A DNA stretch of 64,000 bases, taken from the NCBI GenBank assembly GCA_035567895.1, contig DATMPC010000001.1, positions 124,001-188,000 on the forward strand, given 5' to 3'. Below the pieces are notes generated by a model, which ran no database searches, was not told the DNA's origin, and saw only the letters and a program-made list of their open reading frames with translations. The DNA comes from Terriglobales bacterium (GTDB taxonomy: Bacteria > Acidobacteriota > Terriglobia > Terriglobales > Acidobacteriaceae). A program made the translations under genes and the position numbers. This document shows, one piece after another, positions 10,001-17,435 of the stretch (its first letter is position 1; each line of letters begins with the position of its first letter).

Positions 10001-11037
10001 GCCTCAATATCAACAGCTTTAAAGGAACGGTTGGCGGGGGAGAAGTTACAGCCAGCGGAGGCGTGGCCTATCGACCGGCATTGAACTTCAACCTGGCCCT
10101 GGCTGGACGCGGTATTCGCCTGCTTTATCCAGATGGAGTGCGTACCGGCTTGGGGATGAGCCTCACGCTTACGGGAAATCCGAATTCCGCGCTGATCAAT
10201 GGGCAGGTCCGCATAAACCAGCTTTCCTTCGCTCCTGATTTCGATCTCATGGAGTTTGTCGGTCAGTTCTCGGGGGACACCGTTCCCGCTCCCGCCCAGG
10301 GTTTTGCCGACAACGTGAAACTCGATATCACTGTAGCGGCCACGAATGGCATTAATCTCACCAGCCGCACGTTGACCCTGGATGGAACGGCGAACCTCGA
10401 AGTTCGCGGTACAGCAGCCGATCCCGTAATTCTGGGCCGGCTGAACCTCACGGGCGGCGATCTCATATTGCAGGGCAACCGCTACATTTTGGAAGGTGGC
10501 ACGATCGATTTCGTGAATCCTTATCAGACGCGGCCGGTCGTGAACGCTGCCATAAGCACCACGATCCAGGAATACAACATCATGATGCGCTTCGATGGAC
10601 CGGCGGACCGTCTGCATACGTCCTACACATCGGTTCCGTCGCTGCCTCCTTCGGACATCATCAATCTGATCGCGTTCGGCAAGACCACGGAAGCCTCTGC
10701 TGCCAATCCGACCCCTGTCGGCAGTTTGGGCCCCGAGTCGCTGGTGGCGTCGCAGGTGAGCAGCCAGGTGACGAGTCGGCTGGAAAAAGTGGCCGGTATA
10801 TCCCAGCTGACGATCGATCCCGAATTGGGAGATAACCAGCAGAACCCGGGCGCGCGGGTTGCTATTCAGCAGCGCGTTACGGGCAACCTCTTTGTCACCT
10901 TTGCCACTGACGTTACCGAAACGCAGGACATGACGATCAGAATGGAGTATCGAGTAAGCCCCAGAGTTTCCTTAAGTGGCACACGCGACCAAACCGGCGG
11001 TTTCGGATTCCTCACCAAGATTCACAAGAGCTGGTAG
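7012..11037 (+). CDS. tamB: TamB-like translocation/assembly module protein
   Basis: 1341 residues. One N-terminal membrane helix (AGILLFLILAAVLTVYVLL, about residues 37-55) anchors it in the inner membrane. A very long repetitive beta-rich region follows, of the AsmA/DUF490 kind, with many Asn/Gly turns. The C-terminus carries the conserved DUF490 part: the stretch GGDLILQGNRYILEGGTIDF, then a final segment with LPPSDIINLIAFGKT. TamB-type proteins span the periplasm and are proposed to move phospholipids between membranes or help TamA. It starts with TTG just after the Omp85 gene, so the two form an operon and probably a complex. Confidence 0.88.
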   Translation: MSAAPNLPPYYHEPPEKPRLVDQPARRRRWKRVAAWTAGILLFLILAAVLTVYVLLRNPSVHQYVLRTAQEKITAALGSQVRVRDYALNFNGISPSLDLYDVVVNGANPYPTPPLLTADHLHAGIRIVSLVSKTWYMDDVTVNHPVVHLFVDAHGTDNLPQTKSSGQKSSTSIFDLGVRHARVDNGEVYYNNRKSVMNADLHDLNFQSAFDPAQKKYSGTLSYKDGHLNLENFNPILHDLSAQFDVTAQEFKLTNAALNSGNSHFILNATLTDFVHPHLNATYQAVLDAGQIRKTLKNASLPIGILQADGSVEYQAKPDAPMLALIVVDGGLSSRALQVVTPTLRTNVRNIAARYTVRQGNLEVKNIYASLLGGELTGNLKIRDLVGKSQSHLVADLRGVDVAELKSMMNSPALKQVALKGKINANADATWGRTFDDLAAKTNATVKASIASANGNAPPVPLDGVIHASYVNATKLIALKDSYVRLPQTSLNLNGTVSDRSALQVRLQSNDLHELENIANQFRAPGSQPFGLAGTASFNGTVRGSMAAPHLNGALNASNLQVHGTQWKLLRTNVDASTNSASLRNGELVPADKGHITFDLSTGLRNWAFSNTSPIQVALNANNLNVGELAKAGGVTTPIKGTLAANVAVHGTELNPIGQGTINLTNAEIAAEPINSLNVNFNGTGEVVNAKLAARIPAGNANGNLVYYPKTQAYDLKLQAPSIQLAQLRTVKQRGMNLSGVLNLVANGHGTVQNPQLTASLQVPELVIDKQTVNAIALNANVANHVGTFDLNSQVLDTSIRGHGKVNLTGDYYADATLDTQTIPLATIVAAYAPAQAGKLSGQTELHATLRGPLKDKNRIEAHAQIPMLNMNYTNTVQIAAVSPIRVDLVNGVLSLQRAQLRGTGTDLAFQATVPMNNPNAPVSLLALGTVDLKLIELFDPDVVTSGQLKLNVNSYGNRANPDVQGHIQVINAGFAGGDIPLGLQNGNGVLTLTKDRLNINSFKGTVGGGEVTASGGVAYRPALNFNLALAGRGIRLLYPDGVRTGLGMSLTLTGNPNSALINGQVRINQLSFAPDFDLMEFVGQFSGDTVPAPAQGFADNVKLDITVAATNGINLTSRTLTLDGTANLEVRGTAADPVILGRLNLTGGDLILQGNRYILEGGTIDFVNPYQTRPVVNAAISTTIQEYNIMMRFDGPADRLHTSYTSVPSLPPSDIINLIAFGKTTEASAANPTPVGSLGPESLVASQVSSQVTSRLEKVAGISQLTIDPELGDNQQNPGARVAIQQRVTGNLFVTFATDVTETQDMTIRMEYRVSPRVSLSGTRDQTGGFGFLTKIHKSW

Positions 11038-11194
11038 ACCTGGCCTGCTTCCTGACATGCGACTCATTGACGCGAACGGCACGAAGTGAGTTCCGAGAAC
11101 TAAGACCAGAACCTCACCTGCGCACACATCCTGCCTACAATGAGAGATCGTTGACTCTCGAAGAGGAACGTCTTGGGATACAAGGGGAACGATC

Positions 11195-11764
11195 ATGGAA
11201 GACGACTCGCAGCACATAGTAAGCAAAGTCCCAGTCTGGTTTGACCGGAAGTTTGAGTTCACCTTTCCTGTGGAACAGTATCCGAACCTTTGCGTTCGAC
11301 TGCGGGGCACTCCGGTACGGCTGGAAGAGATGTTACGCGGCGTGTCGCGCGATGTGCTGGTCCTCAAGCCCGACGATAAGTGGTCGGCCCAGGAGCACGC
11401 GGGACATCTGCTCGATTTGGAGTCTCTATGGGTGGCGCGTGTCGATGACTTTCTTAAAGGTGGAGACACCCTCACCGTCGCGGACTTAACCAATCGCAAG
11501 ACGCACGAAGCTAACCACAATGCGCGGCCCTTGGCAGAGATTTTGGCTGAGTTCCGCAGAGCGCGGCTCCTCTTCGCGGATCGTTTGGAGAAGTTTGAAC
11601 CTGATCTCTTTACGCGCTCGATGTTGCACCCGCGTCTGAAGCAGCCCATGCGGCTCGTGGATCATTTGTACTTCGTTGCCGAGCACGACGACCATCACAT
11701 GGCGACAATCTGGGAGATGATCAGAAAAGTAAAGGTGCTAAATCGGGAAGAGCAGACAGCCTAA
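11195..11764 (+). CDS. DinB-like metal-dependent protein
   Basis: 189 residues with a DinB/YfiT-type four-helix layout. The putative metal ligands are the His of SAQEHAGHLLDLE and the His pair of EHDDHHMATIW near the C-terminus. The KWSAQEHAGHL motif is typical of DinB_2 proteins, some of which are thiol transferases; the substrate cannot be read from sequence. An AAGGGGAACGATC ribosome binding site supports the ATG. It is a single gene, convergent with the DUF4440 gene across a perfect 10-bp hairpin. Confidence 0.8.
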   Translation: MEDDSQHIVSKVPVWFDRKFEFTFPVEQYPNLCVRLRGTPVRLEEMLRGVSRDVLVLKPDDKWSAQEHAGHLLDLESLWVARVDDFLKGGDTLTVADLTNRKTHEANHNARPLAEILAEFRRARLLFADRLEKFEPDLFTRSMLHPRLKQPMRLVDHLYFVAEHDDHHMATIWEMIRKVKVLNREEQTA

Positions 11765-11787
11765 GAAATCTGAGAGGCCAGGCAGCC

Positions 11788-11821
11788 GGAAGCTGATCGC
11801 TTTTGCGAACTATCAGCTTCC
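11788..11821. terminator. Hairpin between convergent genes
   Basis: GGAAGCTGAT (11788-11797) pairs perfectly with ATCAGCTTCC (11812-11821), with an inner CGC-TTTT-GCG stem in the loop. It lies between two genes that end towards each other, so a bidirectional terminator is likely. There is no long T-run on either side. Confidence 0.5.
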
Positions 11822-11862
11822 GTTGTGACTGCCATCGAGCTTTTGCGATTTCAGACTAGCGG

Positions 11863-12324
11863 CTATGGAGCGGGAGCAGCGGCTGTTTCCTGGTGGAAGG
11901 CTCCGAGCCATTTGCCGTTCTTCTTGACCCAGAGACTGGCAGCATACACGGAAGGTGGCGTCTTCTGGCCGCCGCAGGTTGCGTCAGATTCTGCTTTATA
12001 GGTGAGCAAGGCCATGTCTTTGTCGATCCAATCTACTTTCATGTCACCCAGCGCGTAGCTCTTCACGTCGCATGGGTTCTTGGTCATGAAATCCACGGCT
12101 TTATCCTTGCCCTGAGTTATGCCGCCGGGATCGACCATTACGGTGTCGTCGGTGAGGTGCTGCTTGAAAGGCCCCATGTCTTTGTTCTTCCAGGCCTCCC
12201 ACAACTGCTTCTCCGCGCTGGTCAGCTTCTGCTCCACGTCGGAGTTCTTGCCCTTCGCTGCCTGAGAAAATCCCAACGTCCCAAACGCCAACAATCCAAC
12301 AGCCACAACTACAAGTCTTTTCAT
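11863..12324 (-). CDS. Secreted DUF4440/SnoaL-like (NTF2-fold) protein
   Basis: 153 residues. A signal peptide (VVVAVGLLAFGTLGFSQA) is followed by a single NTF2-like cone domain. It shows the first helix EKQLWEAWKNKD, the strand FKQHLTDDTVMVDPGG, and the closing strands VYAASLWVKKNGKWLGAFHQE. This is the DUF4440 pattern, often found in small periplasmic proteins with unknown ligands. The two Cys (PCDVK and ATCGGQ) may pair. The Ala-Pro tail is low complexity. It is apparently monocistronic. Confidence 0.75.
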   Translation of the reverse strand: MKRLVVVAVGLLAFGTLGFSQAAKGKNSDVEQKLTSAEKQLWEAWKNKDMGPFKQHLTDDTVMVDPGGITQGKDKAVDFMTKNPCDVKSYALGDMKVDWIDKDMALLTYKAESDATCGGQKTPPSVYAASLWVKKNGKWLGAFHQETAAAPAP

Positions 12325-12431
12325 TTGATCTCTCCTTGGAATGTGTACGCGTTTTACTCTTCGGTGCTGGTGGTGTCAATAAAGGGTGCCATCGGGTTAG
12401 AAGCATTCACTACGGGTCTCTCAAGCGCGCC

Positions 12432-14189
12432 TCACTTTGATTTTTGTTCCGCGATCCACTTGTCGGTGCGAGCTTCGAGAAGGTCCAGCGGGAGGCTTCC
12501 GCCATTGAGCATTTCGTCGTGGAAGGTGCGGATATCAAACTTGGGACCGAGTTCCCTGCGGGCGCGCTCGCGGAGTTCGAGGAACTTGAGCTGGCCAATC
12601 TTGTAACTGCAAGCTTGTGCGGGCCACGCAATGTAGCGATCGGTCTCCGACTGGATGGTGGGCTCATCGACTGCGCCAGACTTTCGCATGAACTCGACCA
12701 CCTGATCGCGCGGCCATCCTTTGGCGTGAATTCCCGTATCGACGACGAGACGCACGGCGCGGAAGAGCTCCGACGACAGCCTGCCGTAGTCCGAAGCGGG
12801 ATCCTGGTAGAAGCCAACTTCTTTACCGAGTTGCTCTGCGTACAGTGCCCATCCTTCGGTGTACGCATTGAATCCCAGTCCCTGGAGCCGAAACTTGGGG
12901 AGACCGGTGAGCTGGCGCTGCACCGACTGCTGCATGTGATGTCCGGGGATGCCCTCGTGGTAGGCAACTGCCTCGTCGTTGATGAGTGAACGATCAGCAG
13001 AGTTGGACGTGGCGACGACAACGCGCCCAGGCCGCTTGCCGTCCGGAGTGCCGGAGACGTAGTGAGTTGCTGCCGCTGCCTGAAAAGCGGGGATCGGTTC
13101 CACAGTTACGGCCGACTTCGGCATCAGCGTGAATAGCTCCGGGAGTTTCGGCTGCATCTGAGCGATGTAGTGGCGGAAGTCATCGACGATCTGCTCGGAG
13201 GAAGTGGGCTTGTATTTGGGATTGGTTTTGAGCGAGTTCCGAAACGACACGAGGTCCGTGAAGCCTTCCTTCTTGGCGATCACCATCATCTCGGCCTGAA
13301 TGCGGTCGATCTCGCGTAGACCGAGCTGGTGTATTTCATCCGCGGTCATGTGAGTGGTGGTCCGGCCGTAGATGTCGTTTTGGTATCTCTTCTCTCCATC
13401 AGGCAGAGAGGTGACAGAGAGAGTAGTGCGGCCTTGCGGTGCGTATTCCGTGCGGATGAAAGCGGCGAAGGTCTTGTAGGCGGGGATCACGTCGGTGTTC
13501 ACTGCATCGGTGATCTGCTGCGTCAACCTTTTTTGGTCTTCAGCGGAGATGCTCGCCGGATACTTCTTCGTCGGGAGCAGAAACGGATTGGCGTCGATAA
13601 TGCCCTGACACTGGATTGGGACCTTCTCCAGAAGAAATCGGACCGGCATCAGCTTGTCCTTCATGCCGGCACGCATGACTTCGGTTGTCTGGCTCAGGAC
13701 GCGTGGAATCTGGTGCAGGCGCGCGATGTAGTCCTCGTAATGCTTGACGGAGTCGAGCGGCACGGAAAGTGGAAGATCCGCGAGTGACGTATGGACGCCG
13801 TTAAATTGGCTGATGGGCATCTCGTACTCTTTGAGCTCGAAGTCCGCAATCCGCTGCTGCAGGCCGCGCACAAGCAGGTCGTGCGAAAGCTGGTCCTGAT
13901 CGGAGAAGCCTGCAGTCGAGATGGACTGAAGTCGCGCATAAAAGCTCTCGGTCGTCTTCTCGCGCTGGACAATGGCGGCGAGTGAATGGTCGGCTAGCTT
14001 ATCGTTGTAACGGTAGTCGCCGAAAGCGGTTGCCCGCTCAGGAAATTCTCGAAGGTCGGACTCATACTGCTCGTCGAAAAGAGCATTCTGCGTCGCGATA
14101 CGCTCGGCAACCGGCGGAAGCTTTTTGTCTTGTGCAAAGGTGGAAACAGCTAGGGCGATGAGGAGAAGTAATCGCTGTGGAAGGCGCAT
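12432..14189 (-). CDS. DUF885 family secreted metallopeptidase-like protein
   Basis: 585 residues from the ATG at 14189, which places a signal peptide (LPQRLLLLIALAVSTFAQ) at the very start. Longer readings begin with non-conserved sequence. The DUF885 signature is present: the HEGIPGHH metal-binding motif, which resembles an HExxH variant, the conserved FNAYTEGWALYAEQLG, and VDTGIHAKGW near the end. Family members are predicted zinc-dependent carboxypeptidases or hydrolases acting outside the cytoplasm; the substrate is unknown. It lies downstream of the alcohol dehydrogenase on the same strand, but a strong hairpin at 14263-14302 separates the two. Confidence 0.85.
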   Translation of the reverse strand: MRLPQRLLLLIALAVSTFAQDKKLPPVAERIATQNALFDEQYESDLREFPERATAFGDYRYNDKLADHSLAAIVQREKTTESFYARLQSISTAGFSDQDQLSHDLLVRGLQQRIADFELKEYEMPISQFNGVHTSLADLPLSVPLDSVKHYEDYIARLHQIPRVLSQTTEVMRAGMKDKLMPVRFLLEKVPIQCQGIIDANPFLLPTKKYPASISAEDQKRLTQQITDAVNTDVIPAYKTFAAFIRTEYAPQGRTTLSVTSLPDGEKRYQNDIYGRTTTHMTADEIHQLGLREIDRIQAEMMVIAKKEGFTDLVSFRNSLKTNPKYKPTSSEQIVDDFRHYIAQMQPKLPELFTLMPKSAVTVEPIPAFQAAAATHYVSGTPDGKRPGRVVVATSNSADRSLINDEAVAYHEGIPGHHMQQSVQRQLTGLPKFRLQGLGFNAYTEGWALYAEQLGKEVGFYQDPASDYGRLSSELFRAVRLVVDTGIHAKGWPRDQVVEFMRKSGAVDEPTIQSETDRYIAWPAQACSYKIGQLKFLELRERARRELGPKFDIRTFHDEMLNGGSLPLDLLEARTDKWIAEQKSK

Positions 14190-14262
14190 AGGCCCGTGTA
14201 GCGTACCAGAAAGCAGGGGGGCCTCACGAAGCAAAGCGATTCGGCTGCCACACTCGTTCAAC

Positions 14263-14302
14263 CGTATCGAGGCACGGCACAGCTAACGCCGTGCCCGATA
14301 CG
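14263..14302 (-). terminator. Strong hairpin after the alcohol dehydrogenase
   Basis: CGTATCG-A-GGCACGGC (14263-14278) pairs with GCCGTGCC-CGATACG (14288-14302), a 15-bp stem with a single bulged A and a 9-base loop. It is 26 bases past the dehydrogenase stop on the reverse strand. No T-run follows, so it may be a Rho-independent terminator of weak type or a dispersed palindromic repeat. Confidence 0.5.
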
Positions 14303-14328
14303 AATCCTCGCTATGGATCAACTCGACC

Positions 14329-15432
14329 CTACTTTAGTGAAGCCACATCGATAACGAAGCGATACTTCACGTCGCTCTTCAACAGGCGTTCGTAGGCTTG
14401 GTTGACCTGTTGAATCTTGATCAGCTCGATGTCTGCGGCGACGCCGTTGTCTGCGCAAAAATCCAACATCTCTTGCGTCTCGCGGATGCCGCCGATAGCG
14501 GAGCCAGCGAGGCGGCGGCGCTTCATGATCAGAGAAAAGCTATACACTGCTGCGGGTTTCTCTGGTGCTCCGACTAGCGTCATCGTGCCGTCGAGTTTCA
14601 ATAAATTGAGAAGCGCGTTGAGGTCGTGGTCCGCGGCGACTGTATCGAGAATGAAGTCGAAGCTGCCGGCGTGTTTCTGCACTTCGGCTTCGTTCTTCGA
14701 AATCACGACTTCGTCGGCGCCCAGGCGGATGGCGTCAGCTGTTTTGTTTGGCGATGTGGTAAAGAGGACCGCGTGGGCTCCGAAGGCTTTAGCGAATTTC
14801 AGGCCCATGTGGCCAAGACCGCCAAGACCCACGATGCCTACCTTCTGTCCTTTACCAACCTTCCATGTACGCAGTGGTGAAAATGTAGTGATGCCGGCGC
14901 AGAGAAGGGGTGCTGTGCGGGCTGGATCCAAACTCTTGGGCACGCGCAACACATATGCTTGATCGACAACGATGCTATCGGAGTAGCCTCCATAGGTAAC
15001 GCCTCCGAGAATTTTGTCTTCGCCGTTGTAGGTCAGCGTCAAGCCAACTTCGCAGTACTGCTCCTCTCCGGCACGGCAGGCCGAGCAGGTACGGCAGGAA
15101 TCGACCATGCAACCAACTGCGGCAAGGTCACCTTCCTTGAACTTCTTCACAGCGCTGCCAACGGCCACCACGCGGCCAACGATTTCGTGTCCGGGGACGC
15201 AGGGATACACCGTCGGCATGACCATCTGCCATTCGTTGCGAACCTGATGCAGGTCGGAATGACAAACCCCGCAGTAGAGGATTTCAATCTGGACATCTTG
15301 AGCGCGCGGGGAGCGACGTGGGATGGTATAAGGCGCCAGAACACTGGACGCACTTTGTGCGGCAAACGCTTTCGCGGTGAAGGTTTGTGGCTTCTCGGTT
15401 TGGATGGCGGGCATTTGGGCTACTTCAGCCAT
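14329..15432 (-). CDS. Zinc-dependent NAD(P) alcohol dehydrogenase (cinnamyl-alcohol dehydrogenase type)
   Basis: 367 residues of the medium-chain dehydrogenase/reductase family. Catalytic zinc ligands are Cys54 (CGVCHSDLH) and His82 (PGHE). The structural zinc site is Cys113, 116, 119 and 127 (CRTCSACRAGEEQYC). The Rossmann motif GLGGLGHMG binds the cofactor. The 'YGGYSD' and 'PLLCAGITTFSPLR' segments are those of the AdhC/YahK/CAD-like group, which reduce broad aldehydes with NADPH. The start is strongly supported by AAGGAGGAGTAAGTT before the ATG. The GntR regulator gene lies 182 bases upstream on the same strand. Confidence 0.92.
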   Translation of the reverse strand: MAEVAQMPAIQTEKPQTFTAKAFAAQSASSVLAPYTIPRRSPRAQDVQIEILYCGVCHSDLHQVRNEWQMVMPTVYPCVPGHEIVGRVVAVGSAVKKFKEGDLAAVGCMVDSCRTCSACRAGEEQYCEVGLTLTYNGEDKILGGVTYGGYSDSIVVDQAYVLRVPKSLDPARTAPLLCAGITTFSPLRTWKVGKGQKVGIVGLGGLGHMGLKFAKAFGAHAVLFTTSPNKTADAIRLGADEVVISKNEAEVQKHAGSFDFILDTVAADHDLNALLNLLKLDGTMTLVGAPEKPAAVYSFSLIMKRRRLAGSAIGGIRETQEMLDFCADNGVAADIELIKIQQVNQAYERLLKSDVKYRFVIDVASLK

Positions 15433-15614
15433 AACTTACTCCTCCTTATGGAACTGGTTGGGAATAAAGAAACTTGCACCGGATGAGTCGACGCGAGATG
15501 TGGAGCTACCTTGCCATGATATGCCAGCCAGCCAATTCGGTGCAGATTTGTGGGAGGAAATTCAGGAGCCAGGAGCGCATGGAACGAACAAGCTACAAAT
15601 TGCACAAAACCCGA

Positions 15615-16508
15615 TCAGAGTCCGACCGTCGTCTCAACCACTGATGCGAGATGATGAAGGCATTCGTCGGCAATCAGATGGTAATGAATCTTCTGTCTGC
15701 ACTTCACCATCGACACCGCTATGGAGTCGCAGAACACAGCGTCCATGCCGCGCAGGTCCACGTGAGACCTTTCTTGAAGTAACAAAGCTCGGAACGTGTG
15801 CCGCCGGGCGATCGCTGGAGCAAACACGCCTCGTGCCGTCTTCAACAAGCTCTCACTGAAGGACGCCACTGCAATGATAGATGGCTTCTCCAATCGGCGG
15901 ATGAAATCGAGATGCTCATCGGCGCTGGAATACACAATCGGCACGCAAGGCCGGTTTCGAGGAACAAATTGCTTCAGGTCTTCGATGATGTGGCTCGGAG
16001 CAAATACCTGAGCTCCGACTGCCAACCCGGGGTTGCTCATAAACTCTTCGAGAGAACAAGCCTCCACCGGAGAGTTAAGGGTTTGGTGGGCCTCCTGGGA
16101 GATAACTTCACGAAGACCAGCCTCCTGCTCCACCACGAGAATGTGATCCGGCGGCTGGGCGAGTAGACGTTCACGGACTCGTTCTGTCAACTGCTGCAGC
16201 GAATAGCCCATATCCTTCGCGCGTTGAATGCTCTCATTAATGAGGTCGTCGAGATTGGAAGGTGGGCTCAGACCAGGAACTGCACGAGTTCCTACAACGA
16301 GCTTGCTGCCACGCTGCCGCGTCAGCCACTCTCGATGAACGAGATCCTGATAGGCCTCACTGACCGTGTTGTAGTGAACCTTCACTTGACGGGCAAGAGC
16401 TCGGACACTCGGCAACTCCTGGCCGGCGCGCAACTGTCCAGTCGTAATTAAGACAACAATTTGCTCGGCGAGTTGTTCCCGCAGCGGGACATCACTATCT
16501 TTGCTCAG
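15615..16508 (-). CDS. GntR-family transcriptional regulator (probable CTG start)
   Basis: An N-terminal GntR winged helix is followed by a ~200-residue C-terminal domain I do not recognise. The usual first helix of GntR proteins (VPLREQLAEQIVVLI) is encoded upstream of the first ATG/GTG/TTG (a TTG at 16433). The frame is closed by TGA further up. The only plausible start upstream of that helix is CTG at 16508-16506, which has GAGGA six bases before it, giving 297 residues. The recognition helix region reads ELPSVRALARQVKVHYNTVSEAY. The C-terminal half has IHYHLIADECLHHLA and no obvious effector-binding family. It is divergent from the desaturase pseudogene, with a palindrome between them. 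Confidence 0.82.
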   Translation of the reverse strand: MSKDSDVPLREQLAEQIVVLITTGQLRAGQELPSVRALARQVKVHYNTVSEAYQDLVHREWLTRQRGSKLVVGTRAVPGLSPPSNLDDLINESIQRAKDMGYSLQQLTERVRERLLAQPPDHILVVEQEAGLREVISQEAHQTLNSPVEACSLEEFMSNPGLAVGAQVFAPSHIIEDLKQFVPRNRPCVPIVYSSADEHLDFIRRLEKPSIIAVASFSESLLKTARGVFAPAIARRHTFRALLLQERSHVDLRGMDAVFCDSIAVSMVKCRQKIHYHLIADECLHHLASVVETTVGL

Positions 16509-16584
16509 CGCAAATCCTCATTTGCCAGATCAGGAATTCCTGCCCGTTAATTCATCTCCACAACTTCGCTGTTTGAGGCGGCTG

Positions 16585-16605
16585 TGACAGGTTTGCAATC
16601 TGTCA
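16585..16605. promoter_or_regulatory. Candidate GntR operator
   Basis: TGACAG (16585-16590) and CTGTCA (16600-16605) form a perfect inverted repeat with a 9-base spacer. It lies in the 180-base divergent gap between the GntR gene and the desaturase gene. It is the clearest palindrome there, which fits a dimeric autoregulator. The assignment rests on position only. Confidence 0.4.
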
Positions 16606-16688
16606 TAGTCGTTGTTGTTCATCCAGAATTCTCTCCGTAAGCTCGGGATGTTGAGATTAGCACTCGCCGTAGACAGGGAGGAGAAATC

Positions 16689-17407
16689 ATGATTCCGATA
16701 ATGATTATCGTCATGGCAACAATCTTCTTTTTCATCCTTGAGCGGGTGCTTCCAGGACGAGAATTGCCCGAGGCCCCGGGCTGGTTCGCTCGAGCCGCTC
16801 TGATAAATGCCTGCCAGTTGGGAACCGTCGTGCTGGCGGGTGTGGCTTGGGAGCGATGGATGCAGCGATGGTCGCTATTCCATATCTCGGACTGGATGTC
16901 TCCCCCGGTGCAAGGCTCTCTGGGCTGGTTTGTCGGCACTTTCGTCTTTTACTGGTGGCACCGGGCTCGCCATGATGTTGATTTCCTCTGGCGAATTTGC
17001 CATCAAGTCCACCACAGTCCAAGCCGAATTGAGTTGCTGACGGCATTCTACAAACATCCGCTTGAAATCGCAGTAGATTCAATGATTGCGAGTGCCTTGA
17101 TGTTTTCCCTGTTAGGAGCATCTCCCGAGGGAGGCACATGGTTTAACGTTCGCAGTGCTCGGCGAATATCTCTACCACAGCAACCTCCGCACTCCGCATT
17201 GGTTCGGGTACTTCATTCAGCGGGCCAGAACATCATTCCATTCACCATCAACTTGATGTTCACGGCTTCAACTATGCCGATATCACGTGGTGGGATCGTC
17301 TATTCGGCACGTTCAGGGACACGGACCAGTTTGCCGCGCAGTGCGGATTTCCTGATGGGCATGAGCGAAATCTGCGTCAAATGCTCGTCTTCCGGGATAG
17401 TTATTAA
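16689..17407 (+). pseudogene. Sterol desaturase / fatty acid hydroxylase gene with two frameshifts
   Basis: The first frame (16689 to about 17145) starts after an excellent AGGGAGGAG site. It encodes membrane helices and the histidine clusters HRARH and HQVHH of the di-iron fatty-acid-hydroxylase superfamily. The similarity then continues in the second frame (about 17146-17230: FAVLGEYLYHSNLRTPHWFG). It then moves to the third frame (about 17231-17407), which holds the last His cluster (HHSIHHQ), the conserved NYADITWWDRLFGTF, and a TAA at 17405. Two single-base shifts within 90 bases break the protein, so it is a recent pseudogene unless they are sequencing errors. Only the first two of the three metal-binding clusters are in the first frame. 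Confidence 0.85.
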
Positions 17408-17435
17408 CGATTGCCTTTGCAAGAATTCCTTATAA

